Source: Scylla paramamosain
Taxonomy: Eukaryota > Arthropoda > Malacostraca > Decapoda > Portunidae
DNA: 64,000 bases
Assembly: GCF_035594125.1 (NCBI RefSeq)
Contig: NW_026973728.1
Span: 124,001-188,000, forward strand
Reading direction: 5' to 3'
Shown here: piece by piece, positions 12,601 through 25,205 of the stretch
Layout: each line of letters begins with the position of its first letter
Position numbering within the stretch: the first letter of the stretch is position 1
The notes under the pieces: model-generated
What the model was told of the DNA's origin: nothing
What the model saw: the letters and a program-made list of their open reading frames with translations, nothing else
Database searches by the model: none
Program-made: the position numbers and the translations under genes

Positions 12601-15600
12601 AAAAGCTTGTGTACATAAAGAAGTTTCTTACATACCAAAATGCTGAAACTCATGAATAACACTTTTAATTAAGAAACAGAAAAACCTTACTAAATGCCTG
12701 AATTTTGAGTGTTTTTCACATTCTTAGTTACCAAAACCCCAAATTCCATGCGAAACTAGTTTTATATGGGAAAAAAATAATATTACCAGAAAATGTCTTT
12801 CGAGTGTTTTTGAGCGTGTTAGGCAATAAACCACTAAAAAGCAGGGCAATCACATTACATTTGAATAAAACTAACTTTTACCAAGAACTTGCCCTTAGGT
12901 GTTTTTGAGCTCATTACATACAAAAACACTAAAACGCATGCAAAACACCTTTTATGGAGAAACAGAATAACATTACCAAAAACATGTATTTTGAGTGTTT
13001 TTGATCGTGTTATCTATAAAAACGCTTAAATACATGCAAAGAACCTTATGTTTGGGAAACGAAAGGACATTACGAGAAATATGTCTTATAAGTGTTTTTT
13101 TTTTAGTTCCTTAAGTACCAAAAAGCTAAAACCCACAAATAACACTCTTTATTTAGAAAAATAAATAATAAAAAAATAGAAAATACGATTTATCTATTTT
13201 TTTTTTTTTTTTTTTTATCTTCATAGGTACCGAGATGCCAAAATTCTGTGAAAATTCCGGGCTATTATATGATAAAAGAAAATTATCAAAAAAGTTAATT
13301 TTAGCTTTTTTTTCGGACTGTTATATACCAAACCCTAAAGTGCATGCAAAGCCTCCTATATGAGGAAATTACACGACCTTAAAAGAAATCTATCTTTTGA
13401 GTGTTTTTCAGAATGTTAGGCACCAAAACGATAAATAAATAAGGAACTCACTCTATATGGGAATCCAAAACAAAACTACTAAAAACGTGTCTTCTCAGTG
13501 TTTTACGTAGAAAAACGCAAAAGCGGATGCAAACCAACCAATATAAAAAAATAGAAAAACATTACCAAAAAGGTATATTTTGAGTGTTTTTGAGCTTGTT
13601 ACCTACAAAAAAACGCTAAAATTGATGCAAAGCACTCTAGATTAGGAAATAAAAGGACATTATAAGAAAAGTGTATAATGAGTGTTTTATAGTTCAAAAG
13701 AACCAAAAGGCAAAAAACGTAAAAACTTGTGGATATGGAGAAGTTTCCTAGACACCAAAATGCTGAAACTCATGAATAACATTCCTAATTTAGAAACAGA
13801 TCAACCTTACTAAATGTGAGTATTTTGAGAGCTTTTCACATTCTTGAACCCCAAATTGCATGCGAAACCAGCTTTATGTGAGAGAAAAATGACATTACCA
13901 GGCTCAAAAACACTCAAAATGTCCTTTGAGTGTTTTTGAGCCTGATAGGCAATAAAGCACTAAAAAGCAGGGCAATCACATTATATTTGAATAAACCCAA
14001 TTTTTATCAAAAACTTGCCTTTAAGTGTTTTTGAGCTCCTTATATACTAAACCGCTAAAACGCATGTAAAAAAAAAATTTTATGGAAAAACAGAATAAAA
14101 TTACCAAAAACATGTATTTTGAGTGTTTTGATCATATTATTTATAAAAACGCTTAAATACATGAAAAGAACCTTATGTTTGGGAAACAAAAGGACATTAC
14201 GAGAAACGTATATTTTGAGTGTTTTTAAGTTTGTTAAGTACCAAAAACCTAAAACCCACTCTTTATTTAGAAAAAAAAAAAAAAAAAAAGGATTTTTATT
14301 TTTTTTTTATGTTATTCATCTTCATGGATACTGAAATCCCAAAATTTTGGGAAAATTCAAAGCAATTATATTATAAGAGAATATTATCAAAAAAGTTGAT
14401 TTTAGCTTTTTTTCGGAATGTTATGTACCAAACCCTAAAGTGCATGCAAAGCCTCCTATATGAGGAAATTAAACGACCTTACCAGAAATCTGTCTTTTGT
14501 GTGTTTTTCAGCATGTTAGGCACCAAAACGATAAATAATAAGGAACTCACTCTATATGGGAATCCAAAACAAAAATTACTGAAAATGTATCTTCTCAGTG
14601 TTTTACGTAGAAAAACGCAAAAACTGGTGTATATAAAGAAGTTTCTTAGATACCAAAATGCTGAAACTCATGAATAACAATCTTAATTCAGAAACAGAAC
14701 AACCTTAGCAAATGCCTGTATTTTGAGTGTTTTTCATATTCCTAGTCAGCAATACCCAAAATAGCATGCGAAACTAGCTTTATGAGGGATAAAAATGACA
14801 TTACCAGAAGTGTCTTTTAATTGTTTTTGAGCGTGTTAGGCAATGAAGTACTAAAAAGCAGAACAATCACATTAAATGGGAATAAAACCAACTTTTACCA
14901 AGAACTTGCCAATATGTGTTTTTGAGCTCCTTACATACCAAACTGCTAAAACGCATCGAAAACAAACTTCATGGAGAAACAGAATAACATTACCAAAAAC
15001 ATGTATTTTGAGTGTTTTTGATCATGTTATCTATAAAAACGCTTAAATACATGCAAAGAACCTTATGTTAAGGAAACGTAAGGATATTACGGGAAACGTG
15101 TATTATAAGTGTTTTTAAGTTCCTTAACTACCAAAAAGCTAAAACCTACAAATAACACTCGTCATTTAGAAAAAATAAAAATAAAAAAATAAATAAATAA
15201 AAAAAAAAAAAATTTTATTCTCCTTCATACGTACCGAGATGCCAAAATTCTGCGAAAAATTAGGGCAATTATATGATAAGAGAATATTATCAAAAAGGTT
15301 GATATTAGCTTTTTTTTCGGACTGTTATATAGCAAACACTAAAGTGCATGCAAAGCCTCCCATATGAAGAAATTAAACGACCTTACCAGAAATCTGTGTT
15401 TTGAGTGTTTTCAGCATGTTAGGCACCAAAACGATAAATAATAAGGAACTCACTCTATATGGCAAACCAAAACAAAATTACTGAAAACGTATTTTCTCAG
15501 TGTTTTACGTAGAAAAACGCTAAAACGGATGCAAACCAACCAACTTCAAGAAGCAGAAAAACATTACCAAAAAGGTATATTTTGAGTGTTTTTGTGCTTG

Positions 15601-15730
15601 TTACCTACAAAAAAAACGCGAGAATTGATGCAGAGCACTGTATATTGGGAAAGAAAGGGACATTGCGAGAAAATGGTATAATGAATGTTTTATAGTTCAA
15701 AAGAACCACAAGGCAAAAAACGCAAAAAAA
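9650..15730 (+). repeat. Segmental direct duplication, copy A
   Basis: Corresponds unit for unit to 27930-34045 at an offset of about 18.25-18.3 kb. Shared private variants are 'aagtcaatctatatggg', the 'ccagaa.caatttcaac' monomer 2/3 deletion at ~11310, 'gtgatataca acaaagcac' in monomer 9 and the monomer 4/6 fusion at ~14605. Similarity by eye is uneven, lower in 13700-14200. Ends are approximate. Confidence 0.75.
13901..13942. other. Perfect 18-bp hairpin created inside a HOR monomer
   Basis: Stem 'ggctcaaaaacactcaaa' at 13901-13918, loop 'atgtcc', complementary stem at 13925-13942. Other units read 'accagaaaagtgtcttttgag' at this place, so a reverse-complement copy of the adjacent 'gagtgtttttgagc' has replaced normal sequence. 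This fits a template switch during replication. Confidence 0.85.
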
Positions 15731-15810
15731 CTTGTGCTAAAACCTCTTTATAGAGAAAGAAAAAAAATAATAAAAAAATAGGTTTTTTTTTTTTTTGTTA
15801 TTCTTCTTCA

Positions 15811-16928
15811 TAGGTACCGAGATGCTACAATTCTGGCAAAATTCAGGGAAATTATGTGAAAAAAGAACATTATCAAAAAAGTTAATTTCAGCTTTTTTTT
15901 CGGACTCTTATGTACCAAACCCCAAAGTACATACAAAGCTAACTATATGAGGAAATTAAACGACTTTATGAGATACCTGTGTTGTGAGTGTTTTTCAGCA
16001 TGTTAGTCACCAAAACAATAAATAATATGGAAGTCATTCTATGTGGGAATCCAAAATAAAATTACTGAAAACGTGTCTTTTCCGTGTTTTACGTAGAAAA
16101 ACGCTAAAACGGATGCAAACCAAGCAATATGAAGAAATAGAATAACATTACCAAAAAGGTACATTTTGAGTGTTTTTGAGCTCTTTACTTACAAAAAACG
16201 CGAAAATGGATGCAAAGCTCTCTATATTCGTTAACAAAAGGACATTACGAGAAATGTGTGTAATGAGTGTTTTATATATTCTGAAGAACCACAAGGCAAA
16301 AAACGTAAAAAACTCGTATATATAGAGAAGTTTCTTAGATACCAAAATGCTGAAACTCCTGAATAACACTCTTAATTGAGAAACAGAACAACCTTACCAA
16401 ATGCGTGTATTTTGAATGTTTTTCACATTCTTAGTTACCAAAACCCCAAATTGCATGTGAAAGTAGCTTTATGTGGGAAAAAAATGACATACCAGAAAAG
16501 TGTCTTTTAAGTGTTTTTTTTTTTTTTTTAGCATGATAGGCAATAAAGCAATAAAAAGCAGGGTAATCACATTACATAGGAATAAAATCAACTTTTAGCA
16601 AGAACTTGCCTTTAAGTGTTTTTGAGCTCCTTATATACCAAAACGCTAAAAAAAGTATGCAAAACACCCAATATGGAGAAACATCATAACATTACAAAAA
16701 ACATGTATTTTGAGTGTTTTTGATCATGTTACCTATAAAAGCGCTTAAGTACATGCAAAGAACCTTATGTTTGAGAAAAGAAATAACATTTCGAGAAACG
16801 TGTATAATGATTGTTTTTAAGTTCTTCAAGTACCAAAAAGCTAAAACCCACAAATAACACTCTTTATAGAGAAATAAATAAATAAATAAAAGAAATAGGA
16901 ATTTTTTTTTTTTTGTTATTCATCTTAA
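15811..16928 (+). repeat. Representative complete HOR unit (1118 bp, 11.5 monomers)
   Basis: An intact unit used to define the monomer types. Type 1 is 15811-15908 (aggtaccgagatgc), type 2 15909-16002 (tgtaccaaacccc), type 3 16003-16090 (caccaaaacaataaataat), type 4 16091-16186 (acgtagaaaaacgctaaaa), type 5 16187-16280 (acttacaaaaaacgcg). Type 6 is 16281-16335 and only ~55 bp, a truncated monomer. Type 7 is 16336-16431, type 8 16432-16536 (here with a 16-base T run), type 9 16537-16632 (gcaataaagca), type 10 16633-16729, type 11 16730-16827. Type 12 is 16828-16928, with its second half replaced by (aaat)n and T-runs. Boundaries are by eye. The truncated type 6 is shared by nearly all units, so it predates amplification. 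Confidence 0.85.
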
Positions 16929-17214
16929 TAGGTACCGAGATGCCAAATTTCTGGAAAGATTCAGGGAAATTACGTGAAAAAAGAACATTATGAAAAAAAG
17001 TTAATTTTATCTTTTTTTCAGACTGTTATGTACCAAACCTTAAAGTGCATCCAAAGCCTCCTATATTGGGAAATTAAACGATTTTACCAGAAACCTGTCT
17101 TTTGAGTGTTTTTTAGTATGTTAGGCACCAAAACGATAAATAATATGGATGTCACTCAAAATGGAAATCGATCACAAAATTGCTGAAAAAAAGGGTCTTT
17201 TTACGTTTTACGTC

Positions 17215-17234
17215 TTTCTACGTTTACGTAGAAA
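17215..17234. other. Short perfect inverted repeat at a monomer 3/4 junction
   Basis: 'tttctacgt' and 'acgtagaaa' separated by two bases. The preceding bases also repeat 'acgtttta' and 'cgtcttt', absent from other units at this junction. It is a local rearrangement scar within satellite. Confidence 0.75.
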
Positions 17235-17967
17235 AACGCTAAACAGGATGCAAACCAACGAATATGAAGAAATAGAATAATATTACCAAAAGGTATATTT
17301 TTAATGTTTTTGAGCTTATTACCTTAAAAAAATGCGAAAATGGATGGAAAGCACTCTATATTTGGATACAAAAGGACATTACGTGAAATGTGTATAATGA
17401 GTGTTTTATAGTTTCACAAGAACCACAAGGCAAAAAACGCCAAAACTCGTGTATATAAAGAATTTTCTTAGATACCAAAATGCTGAAACTCAGGAATAAA
17501 ACTCTTAATTAAGAATACAGAACAGCTTTACCAAATGCGTGTATTTTGAGTGCTTTTCACATTCTTAGTTACAAAAACCCCAAATTGCATGCGTAACTAG
17601 CTTTATGTGGGAAAAAAATGACATTACCAAAAAGTTTTTGAGCGTGATAAGCAATAAAGCAGTAAAAAGCACGGGAATCACATTAAATGGTAATAAAACG
17701 AACTTTTACCAAGAACTTGTGTTTTTGAGCTTACATACCAAAACGCTAAAACGCATGCAAAACACCCTTTACGGAGAAACAGAATAATATTACTAAAAAA
17801 CATGTATTTTGAGTGTTTTTCATCATGTTAACTATAAAAAAAAGCTAAAATACATGGAAAGAACCCTATATTTCGAAAATGAAAGAACGTTACGAGAAAC
17901 GTGTATTATGAGTTTTTTTTTAAGTTCGTTAAGTATGAGAAAGCTAAAACCCACAAATGACACTCTT

Positions 17968-20154
17968 TATAGAGTGTTTTCGTACCTAACAATGTGAAAA
18001 AACACACAAAAAGCACATTTTTGGTAATCTTGTTCTCTTATCCATATAGACTGTTCTTCAATGCGTCAAATAGGTCTTGGTACCTAAGAAATAAAAAAAA
18101 AAAAAACTTATTATAAAAGTTTCTTCTAATGTCTTTTCGTTTCCTTATGCAAAGTATTTTGCATGCATTTTTGTTTCTTTTTATATTTAAAAAGAAAAAA
18201 AAATTGTAATAAAGGGTGTTTTGCATACAGCATCAGCGTTATGGTACGTAAGTAGCTGAAAATACCCAAAATATACATTTTTGGTTGACTTGTTCTTTCA
18301 TATAGGTAGCTTTCCATGTTTTTTATAACTTTGGTACCTAACAACAACAATCGACACTCAAAAGACATGTTTCTGGAAATATCGTTTCATATCCTCATAG
18401 ATGGTGCTCTGGAGTCATTTTGACGTTTTGGTACATAAAATTGTGAAAAACACAAAATAAACGTTTTTGGTAATGTTCTGTTTCTCCATATACAGTGGTA
18501 CTAAATAGTTTTCGCGTTTGGTACCTAAGACGCTCAAAAACAGTAAAGGCATCTTTCTCGTAATGTCCTATATTTTATCCATATTGGGTGATTTCCATGC
18601 ATTTTGGCGTTTTTGTTACGTAACAATGTGAAAAAACACTCAAAATATTCGTTTTCTGTAATGTTCTGTTTCTTCATATATAATGTTATACATGCGTTTG
18701 TGCATTTTGTTACCTAAGAATATCAAAAACACTGATAAATGAAGTGTCTTTTTATATCTTTTCGTATCGCCATTTAGGTTACTTTGCATGCATTTTTGCT
18801 TTTTTTATACGTAAGATAAAAAAAAACTCAAAATGCATATTTCTGGTAATGTTATTCTGTTTCTTCATAAAATGTGCTTTGCATGCATTTTAGCGTTTTG
18901 GTACGTACGTAGCTGTAAAAACTCTCAAAAGACACGCTTTTGGTAATGTTTTGCTTTTCCAAATAGGGAGCTTTCGTTGGTTTTTAGCGTTTTGGTATCT
19001 AATATTCTTGAGTTTCTCTAAAGAGAGTATTATTTATGCATTTTCGCGTTTTGGTACCTGAGAAGCTCAAAAACGCTCTTTATATAAGTTTCTCATAATG
19101 TCATTGGTTACTTCTTTTTTTTTGCGTAACAAGCTCAAAACACTGAAAATACACGCTTTTTTGGTAATGTTATTCAGTTTTTCCAAGGCGTTTTGGATGC
19201 ATTTAAGTGTTTTTGTATGTAAGTAACTCATAAGCACTGAAATTAAAAGTTTTTGTAATATTTTGTTTTCTCCTATATGGTGCTTTCCTTGGTTTTTAGC
19301 TTCTTGGCACCTAACATGCTCATAAACAGTGAAAGGACATGTTTCTGGAAATGTTTCCTTTCCCCATATAGTATGCTTTGCATGCATTTTCGCGTTGCGG
19401 TACCTAATAACGTGAAAAAAGCCTTAAAACACAAGGGTTGGTTAATCTTGTTCCGTTTCTCCATATAGAGTATTATTCATACGTTTTAGTGTTCTGGTAC
19501 CTATGAAGCTCAATACCACTCAAAATATACGTTTCTTTTAATGTTTTCTTTTCCCATTTTAGGGTTATTTGCATGTATTTTATCGTTTTTGTACGTAACA
19601 GGCGCAAAATCTCTCAAAATGCATGTTTTTGGTAAAGCTGTTGAGTTTCTCCATAAAGAGTGTTTTGCAACCGTTTTAGCGGTTTGGTATGTAAGTACCT
19701 CAAAACACTTAATGTTTTCGCATTTACGACACTTTCCATGCTTTTTAAGAGCTTTTTGTGCCTAACACACTCATAAACTCTCAAAAGACATATTTCTGGA
19801 AATGTCGTTTATTTTCCCCATATCGGGTGCTTTGCATGCATTTTGGCGTTTTGATACCTAACAAAGCTAAATACACTTAAAATGCACGTTTTCTCCATAC
19901 AGAAGACAAATTGTGCGTTTTATCGTTTCGGTACCTAATAAGCTAAAAAAAAAAAAAAACTCATAATGCTGGTTTCTCTTAATGTCTTTTCGTTTTCTTA
20001 TATAGGGTACTTTGTATGCATTTTGACGCTTTTGTACAAAACAAGCTGAAAAATTGCCCAAAATGCTCGTTTTTGGTAATGTTTTTATATTTCTGCAAGA
20101 AAGGAGTTTTGCATGTTTTATCGTTTTGGTACATTATAAATTTAAAAACTACCA
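17968..20154 (-). repeat. Island of diverged, unordered satellite monomers, -
   Basis: About 22 monomers of ~95-100 bp, all in reverse orientation relative to both flanks ('gcgttttggtacctaa', 'ctcaaaaacactcaaaa'). They share the family consensus but not the HOR types and lack the A/T-tract marker. The left junction lies in the near-palindrome 'cactctttatagagtg' and the right junction at 'aaaactaccaaagcgtgtt', where + HOR monomer type 8/9 restarts. It resembles in kind the islands 3861-5464 and 52834-55171. No gene is seen; open frames (e.g. 19067-19387) overlap others on the opposite strand and are not credible. Confidence 0.88.
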
Positions 20155-21628
20155 AAGCGTGTTAGGCAATAAAGCACTAAAAAGCAGGGCAATCACATTA
20201 CATTGAAAAAAAAAAAAAAATTTTAACAAGAACTTGCCTTTAAGTGTATTTGAGCTCCTTATATACCAAAACACTAAAATGCATGCAAAATACACTTTAT
20301 GGTGAAACAGAATAACATTACAAAAAACATATATTTTGAGTGTTTTTGATCATGTTACCAATAAAAACGCTTAAATACATGCAAAGAACCCTATTTTTGG
20401 GAAACGAAAGGACATTACGAGAAACGTGTATTATGAGTGTTTTTAAGTTCATTAACTACGAAAAAGCTAATAGCCACAAATTACACTCTTTATTGAGAAA
20501 AAATAAATAAATAAAAAAATACTATTTTTTTTCATTCTTATTTATCTTCACAGGTAACGAGGTGCCAAAATTCGGGCAAAGATCAGGAAATTATATGAAA
20601 TAAGAATATTATCAAAAAAGTTAAATTTAGCTTTTTTTTCGGACTGTTATGTACCAAACTCCTAAAGTGCATGCAAAGGCACCTATATGGGGAAATTAAA
20701 CGTCTTTGCCAGAAAACTGCTTTATGAGTGTTTTTCAGCATGTTAGGAACCAACACGATAAAACCCAAGGAAGTCAATCTATATGGGAATCCAACACACA
20801 ATTACTGAAAACGTGTCTTTTCGGTGTTTTATGTAGAAAACGCTAAAACGGATGCAAACCAACCAAAAAGAAGAAATAGAATAACATTACCAAAAAGGTA
20901 TATTTTGAGTGTTTTTGAAATTGTTACCTACAAAAAACGCGAAAATGGATGGAAAGCACTCTATATTGGGAAGCAAAAGGCACCAAAAAGTATGTTAGGC
21001 ACCAAAACGATAAATATTATGAAAGTCACTCTATATGGAAATCCAAAATAAAATTACTGGAAACGTGTCTTTTAAAAGATTTTCGTAGAAAAACGTTAAA
21101 ACGGATGGAAACCAACCAATATGAAGAAATAGAATAACATTACCAAAAAAGTATATTTTGTGTGTTTTTGATCTTCTTACATAAAAAAAAACGCGAAAAT
21201 GGATCCAAAGCACTCTATATAAGGAAAAAAAGGACATAACGAGAAACGTGTATAATGAGTGTTTTATAGTTTCACCAGAATCACAAGGCAAAAAACGCAA
21301 AAACCCGACTGTATGGAGAAGTTTCTAAGATACGAAAATTCTGAAACTCATGAATAACACTCTTAATCAAGAAACAGAACAACCAGAAAAAAATTCGTGT
21401 ATTTTGAGTGTTTTTTTTTACATTCTTAGTTACCAAAACAATAAATTCCATGCGAAACTAGCTTTATGTGGGAAAAAAAATGACATTCCCAGAAAAGTGC
21501 CTTTGAGTGTTTTTGAGCGTGTTAGGCAATAAAGCACTAAAAAGCAAGGAATTACATAGGAATTACATAGGAATTACATAGGAATAAAACCAACTTTTAC
21601 GAAAAAACTTGCCTTTTAGTGTTTTTGA
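20155..21628 (+). repeat. Satellite HOR array, +
   Basis: 20155-20985 is a close copy of ~9650-10480 and ~27910-28740 (shared variants 'aagtcaatctatatggg' and 'ttgaaattgttacctac'). At ~20988 the sequence jumps ('gcaaaaggcaccaaaaagta') into a copy of the 6290-6910 type that leads into an inverted block. No gene is present. Confidence 0.9.
21547..21585. repeat. Three-copy 11-bp tandem repeat
   Basis: Unit 'aggaattacat' occurs three times at 21547-21579, followed by the partial 'aggaat'. Other units have 'cacattacatgggaat' once here. This is a recent slippage expansion in monomer type 9. Confidence 0.9.
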
Positions 21629-22082
21629 TACGCATTTAGTAAGGTTGCTCTGTTTCTCAATTAAGAGTGTTATTCATGAGTTTCACCATATACAAGAGTT
21701 TTTGCGTTTTTTACCTTGTGGTTTTTTTTTTTGAATTATAAAACATTAATTATACACCTTTCTCGCAATGTCCCTTTGTTTCCCAATATACAGTGCTTTG
21801 TATCCATTTTCGCGCTTTTTTGTAGGTAACAAGCTCAAAAACACTCAAAATATACATTTTTGGTAATGTTTTTCTGCTTCTTGATATTGGTTGGTTTTTA
21901 TCAGTTTTAGCGTTTTTCTACGTAAAACACTGAGAAGACACGTTTTCAGTAATTTTGTTTTGGATTCCCACATAGAGTGAGTTCCTTATTATTTATTGTT
22001 TTGGTGCCTAACCTGCTGAAAAACACTCAAAAGACAGATTTCTGGTAAGGTTCCTAATTTCCTCATATAGGAGGGTTTGCAT
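21629..22082 (-). repeat. Inverted HOR block, copy 2
   Basis: Same junctions as copy 1: entry at 'gtttttgatacgcatttag', exit at 'gggtttgcatgtcttttcag'. It lacks some of the monomer 7/6 boundary present in copies 1 and 3 ('gagtttcaccatatacaag'), so a small later deletion is present. No gene is present. Confidence 0.87.
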
Positions 22083-25000
22083 GTCTTTTCAGTTGTCTTT
22101 TGAGCGTGTTACGCAATAAAGCACTAAAAGCCAGGGCAATCACATTACATGGGAATAAAACCAAATTTTACCAAGAACTTGCCTTTTAGTGTTTTTGAGG
22201 TCCTTACATACCAAAACGCTAAAACGCATGCAAAATACATTTTATGGAGAAACAGAATAATATTACCAATTACATGTATTTTAAGTGTTTTTGATCATGT
22301 TATCTATAAAAATGCTTAAATACATGCAAAGAACCTTATGTTTGGGAAACAAAAGGACATTACGAGAAACGTGTATTATGAGTGTTTTTTTAAGTTCCTT
22401 TAGTACCAAAAAACTAAAACCCACAAATAACACTTTTTAGAAAAAAAATTAATAAATAAAAAAAATTAAAAAAAGGGAATTTTTTTTTCATCTTCATAGG
22501 TACCAAATTGCCTAAATTCTGCCAAAATTCAGGGAATTTATGTGGAAAAAAGAACATTATCATGAAAGTTAATTATAGCTTTTTTTTCTTATTGTTATGT
22601 ACCAAAACCTAAAGTGCATGCAAAGCCACCAATATAGGGAAGTTAAACAACTTTACCAGAAACATTTCTTTTCACTGTTTTACGTAGAAAAACGCTAAAG
22701 CGGATGCAAACCATCCTATATGAAAAAATAGAATAACATTACCAAAAAGATATATTTTGAGTGTTTTTGAGCTTGTTACCTTCAAAAAATGCAAAAATGG
22801 ATGTAAAGCACTCTATATTAGGAAACAAAAGGACATTACGGGAAAGGTGTATAATGAGTGTTTTATAGTTTTAAAAGAACCACAAGGCAATAAACGCAGA
22901 AACTCGTGTATATAGAGAAATTTTTACATTCCAAAATGATGAAATGCATGAATAACACTTTTAATCGATAAACAGAACTACCTTACCAAATTGTGTATTT
23001 TGAGTGTTTTTCACATTCTTAGTTACGAAAATGCCAAATTACATGCGAAATTAGCTTCATGTGAGAAAAAAAATGACATTACCAGAAAAGTGTCTTTTGA
23101 GTGTTTTTGAGCGTGATATGCAACAAAGCACTAAAAAGCAGAACAATCACATTACATGGGAATAAAACCAACTTTTACGAAGAACTTGCCTTTAAGTGTT
23201 TTTTTTAACTCCTTACATACCAAAACGCTAAAACGCATGCAAAACAACCTTTATGGAGAAACATTACCAAAAACATGTATTTTGAGTGTTTTTGATCATG
23301 TTATTTATAAAAACGCTTAAATACATGCAAAGAACCTTATGTTTGGGAAACGAAAGGACATTACGAGAAACGTCTATTATGAGTGTTTTTAAGCTCCTTA
23401 AGTACCAAAAAATCTAAAACTCACAAATAACACTCTTTATAGAGAAAAAACAATAAAATAAAATATTTTTTTTATTCATCTTCATAGGTACTAAGATGCC
23501 AAAATTCTGGTAATATTCTTTGGGAATCGAAAACAAAATGACTGAAAACGTGTCTTTTCGTTGTTTTACGTAGAAAAACGCTAAAACGGATGCAAACCAA
23601 CCAATATGAAGAAATAGATTAACATTACCAATAAGGTATATTTTGAGTGTTTTTGAGCTTGTTACCTACAAAAAATGCGAAAATGGATGCAAAGCACTCC
23701 CTATTGGGAAAGAAAAGGACATTACGAGAAACGTGTATAATGAGTGTCTTATTATTTTCCGGCAAAAGAACCTGTGGTTCACAAGAACCACAAGGTAAAA
23801 AACGCAAAAACTCGTGTATATAAAGAAGTTTCTTAGATACCAAAATGCTGAAACTCATGAATAACAATCTTAATTGAGAAACAGAACAACATTACCAAAT
23901 GCGTGTATTTTTCATATGTGTTTTTTCACATTCTTAGTTAGCAAAACCCCAAATAGCATGCAAAACTAGCTTTATGTGTGAAAAAAAACTGACATTACCA
24001 GAAGTGTCTTTTGAGTGTTTTTGAGCGTGTTAGGCAATAAAGCACTAAAAAGCAGGGCAATCATATTACACTGGAATAAAACCAACTTTTACCAAGAACT
24101 TGCCTTGAAGTGTTTTTCAGCTCCTTACATAACAAATCGCTAAAACGCATGCAAAACACTCCTTTATGGAGAAGCAGAATAACATTACCTTAAAACAAGT
24201 GTTTTTGAGTGTTTTTTATCATGTTACCTATAAAACACTTAAGTACATGCAAAGATCCCTATATTTGGGAAACGAAAGGACATTACGAGAAATGTGTACT
24301 ATGAATGTTTTTAAGTTCCTTAAGTACCAAAACGTTAAAACCTACAAATAACACTCTTTATAGAGAAAAAAAATAGCATTTTTATTTTTTTGTTATTGAT
24401 GTTCATAGGTACCAAGATGCCAAAATTCTGCCAAAATTCAGGGAAATTATGTGGAAAAAAAGAACATTATCGAAAAAGATAATTTTGCCTTTTTTCGGAG
24501 TTATGTACCAAACCATAAAGTGTATGCAAAGCCACCTATTTGGGAAAATTTAACGACTTTACAAGAAACCTGTCTTTTGAGTGTTTTTTCGCATGTTAGG
24601 TACAAAACGATAGATAATATGAAAGTCACTCTATATGGAAATCCAAAACAAAATTACTGAAAACGTGTCTTATAAAAGATTTACGTAGAAACACGCTAAA
24701 ACGGATGCAAACCAACCAATATGAAAAACTAGAATAATATTACCAGAAAAGTATATTTTGAGTGTTTTTGATCTTGTTACATAAAAAAAAAACACAAAAA
24801 TGGATGGAAAGCACTGTATATTAGAAAAAAAAAGGACATAACGAAAAACGTGTATAATGAGTGTTTTATAGCTTCACCAGAATCACAAGGCAAAAAACGC
24901 AAAAACTCAATGTGTGGAGAAGTTTCCAAGATACCAAAATGCTGAAACTCATGAATAACTTTCTTAATCAAGAAACAGAGCAACCTTACTGAATGCGTGT

Positions 25001-25205
25001 ATTTTGAGTGTTTTTTTACATTCTTAGTTACCAGAATCCCAAATTCCATGCGAAACTAGTTTTATATGGGAAAAAAATGACATTTCCAGAAAAGTGTCTG
25101 AGTGTTTTTGAGCGTGTTAGGCAATAAAGCACTAAAAAGCAGAGCAATCACATTACATGGGAATAAAACCAACTTTTACGAAGAAATTGCCTTTTAGTGT
25201 TTTTG
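22083..25205 (+). repeat. Satellite HOR array, +
   Basis: HOR markers near 22498, 23486 and 24408. The segment 22100-23310 follows 7400-8640 closely (shared 'gttttaaaagaaccacaagg'). At ~23510 monomer 1 is fused to monomer 3 ('attctggtaatattctttgg'); the same fusion occurs at ~40050 and, inverted, at ~41625. 23700-23800 carries the extra 'aaaagaacctgtggttcac' duplication in type 6 that is also seen near 34870, 40310 and 62245. No gene is present. Confidence 0.9.

Larger units (their letters stand above)
7385..17967 (+). repeat. Satellite HOR array, + (about ten units)
   Basis: Unit markers fall near 7815, 8933, 10040, 11147, 12147, 13223, 14330, 15230, 15813 and 16931, mostly 1.0-1.12 kb apart. 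The shorter spacings come from deletions: type 3/4 to type 6 at ~14605 ('aaaaacgcaaaaactgg') and type 6 to type 12 at ~15735. The array ends at ~17968, where 'cactctttatagagtg' switches strand. The stretch 9650-15730 is a direct paralogue of 27930-34045. No real gene is seen; open frames reaching 152 codons (14219-14677) run across monomers of unrelated frame. Confidence 0.93.

Noticed and set aside
12705..12960. Zinc-finger-like look of translated monomers (C...F...H..H spacing)
   Set aside because: The monomer is ~96 bp, not 84 bp; there is no CxxC pair and no TGEKP linker; the frame is not kept from monomer to monomer.
13195..13217. T-runs as RNA polymerase III terminators of small RNA genes
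   Set aside because: No A/B box promoter or folded tRNA-like sequence was recognised upstream; the runs are part of monomer 12.
14119..14677. Longest satellite open frame (152 codons) as a possible gene
   Set aside because: It crosses several monomers and the A/T tract (poly-Lys/Phe run) and is broken in the paralogue near 32500-33000.
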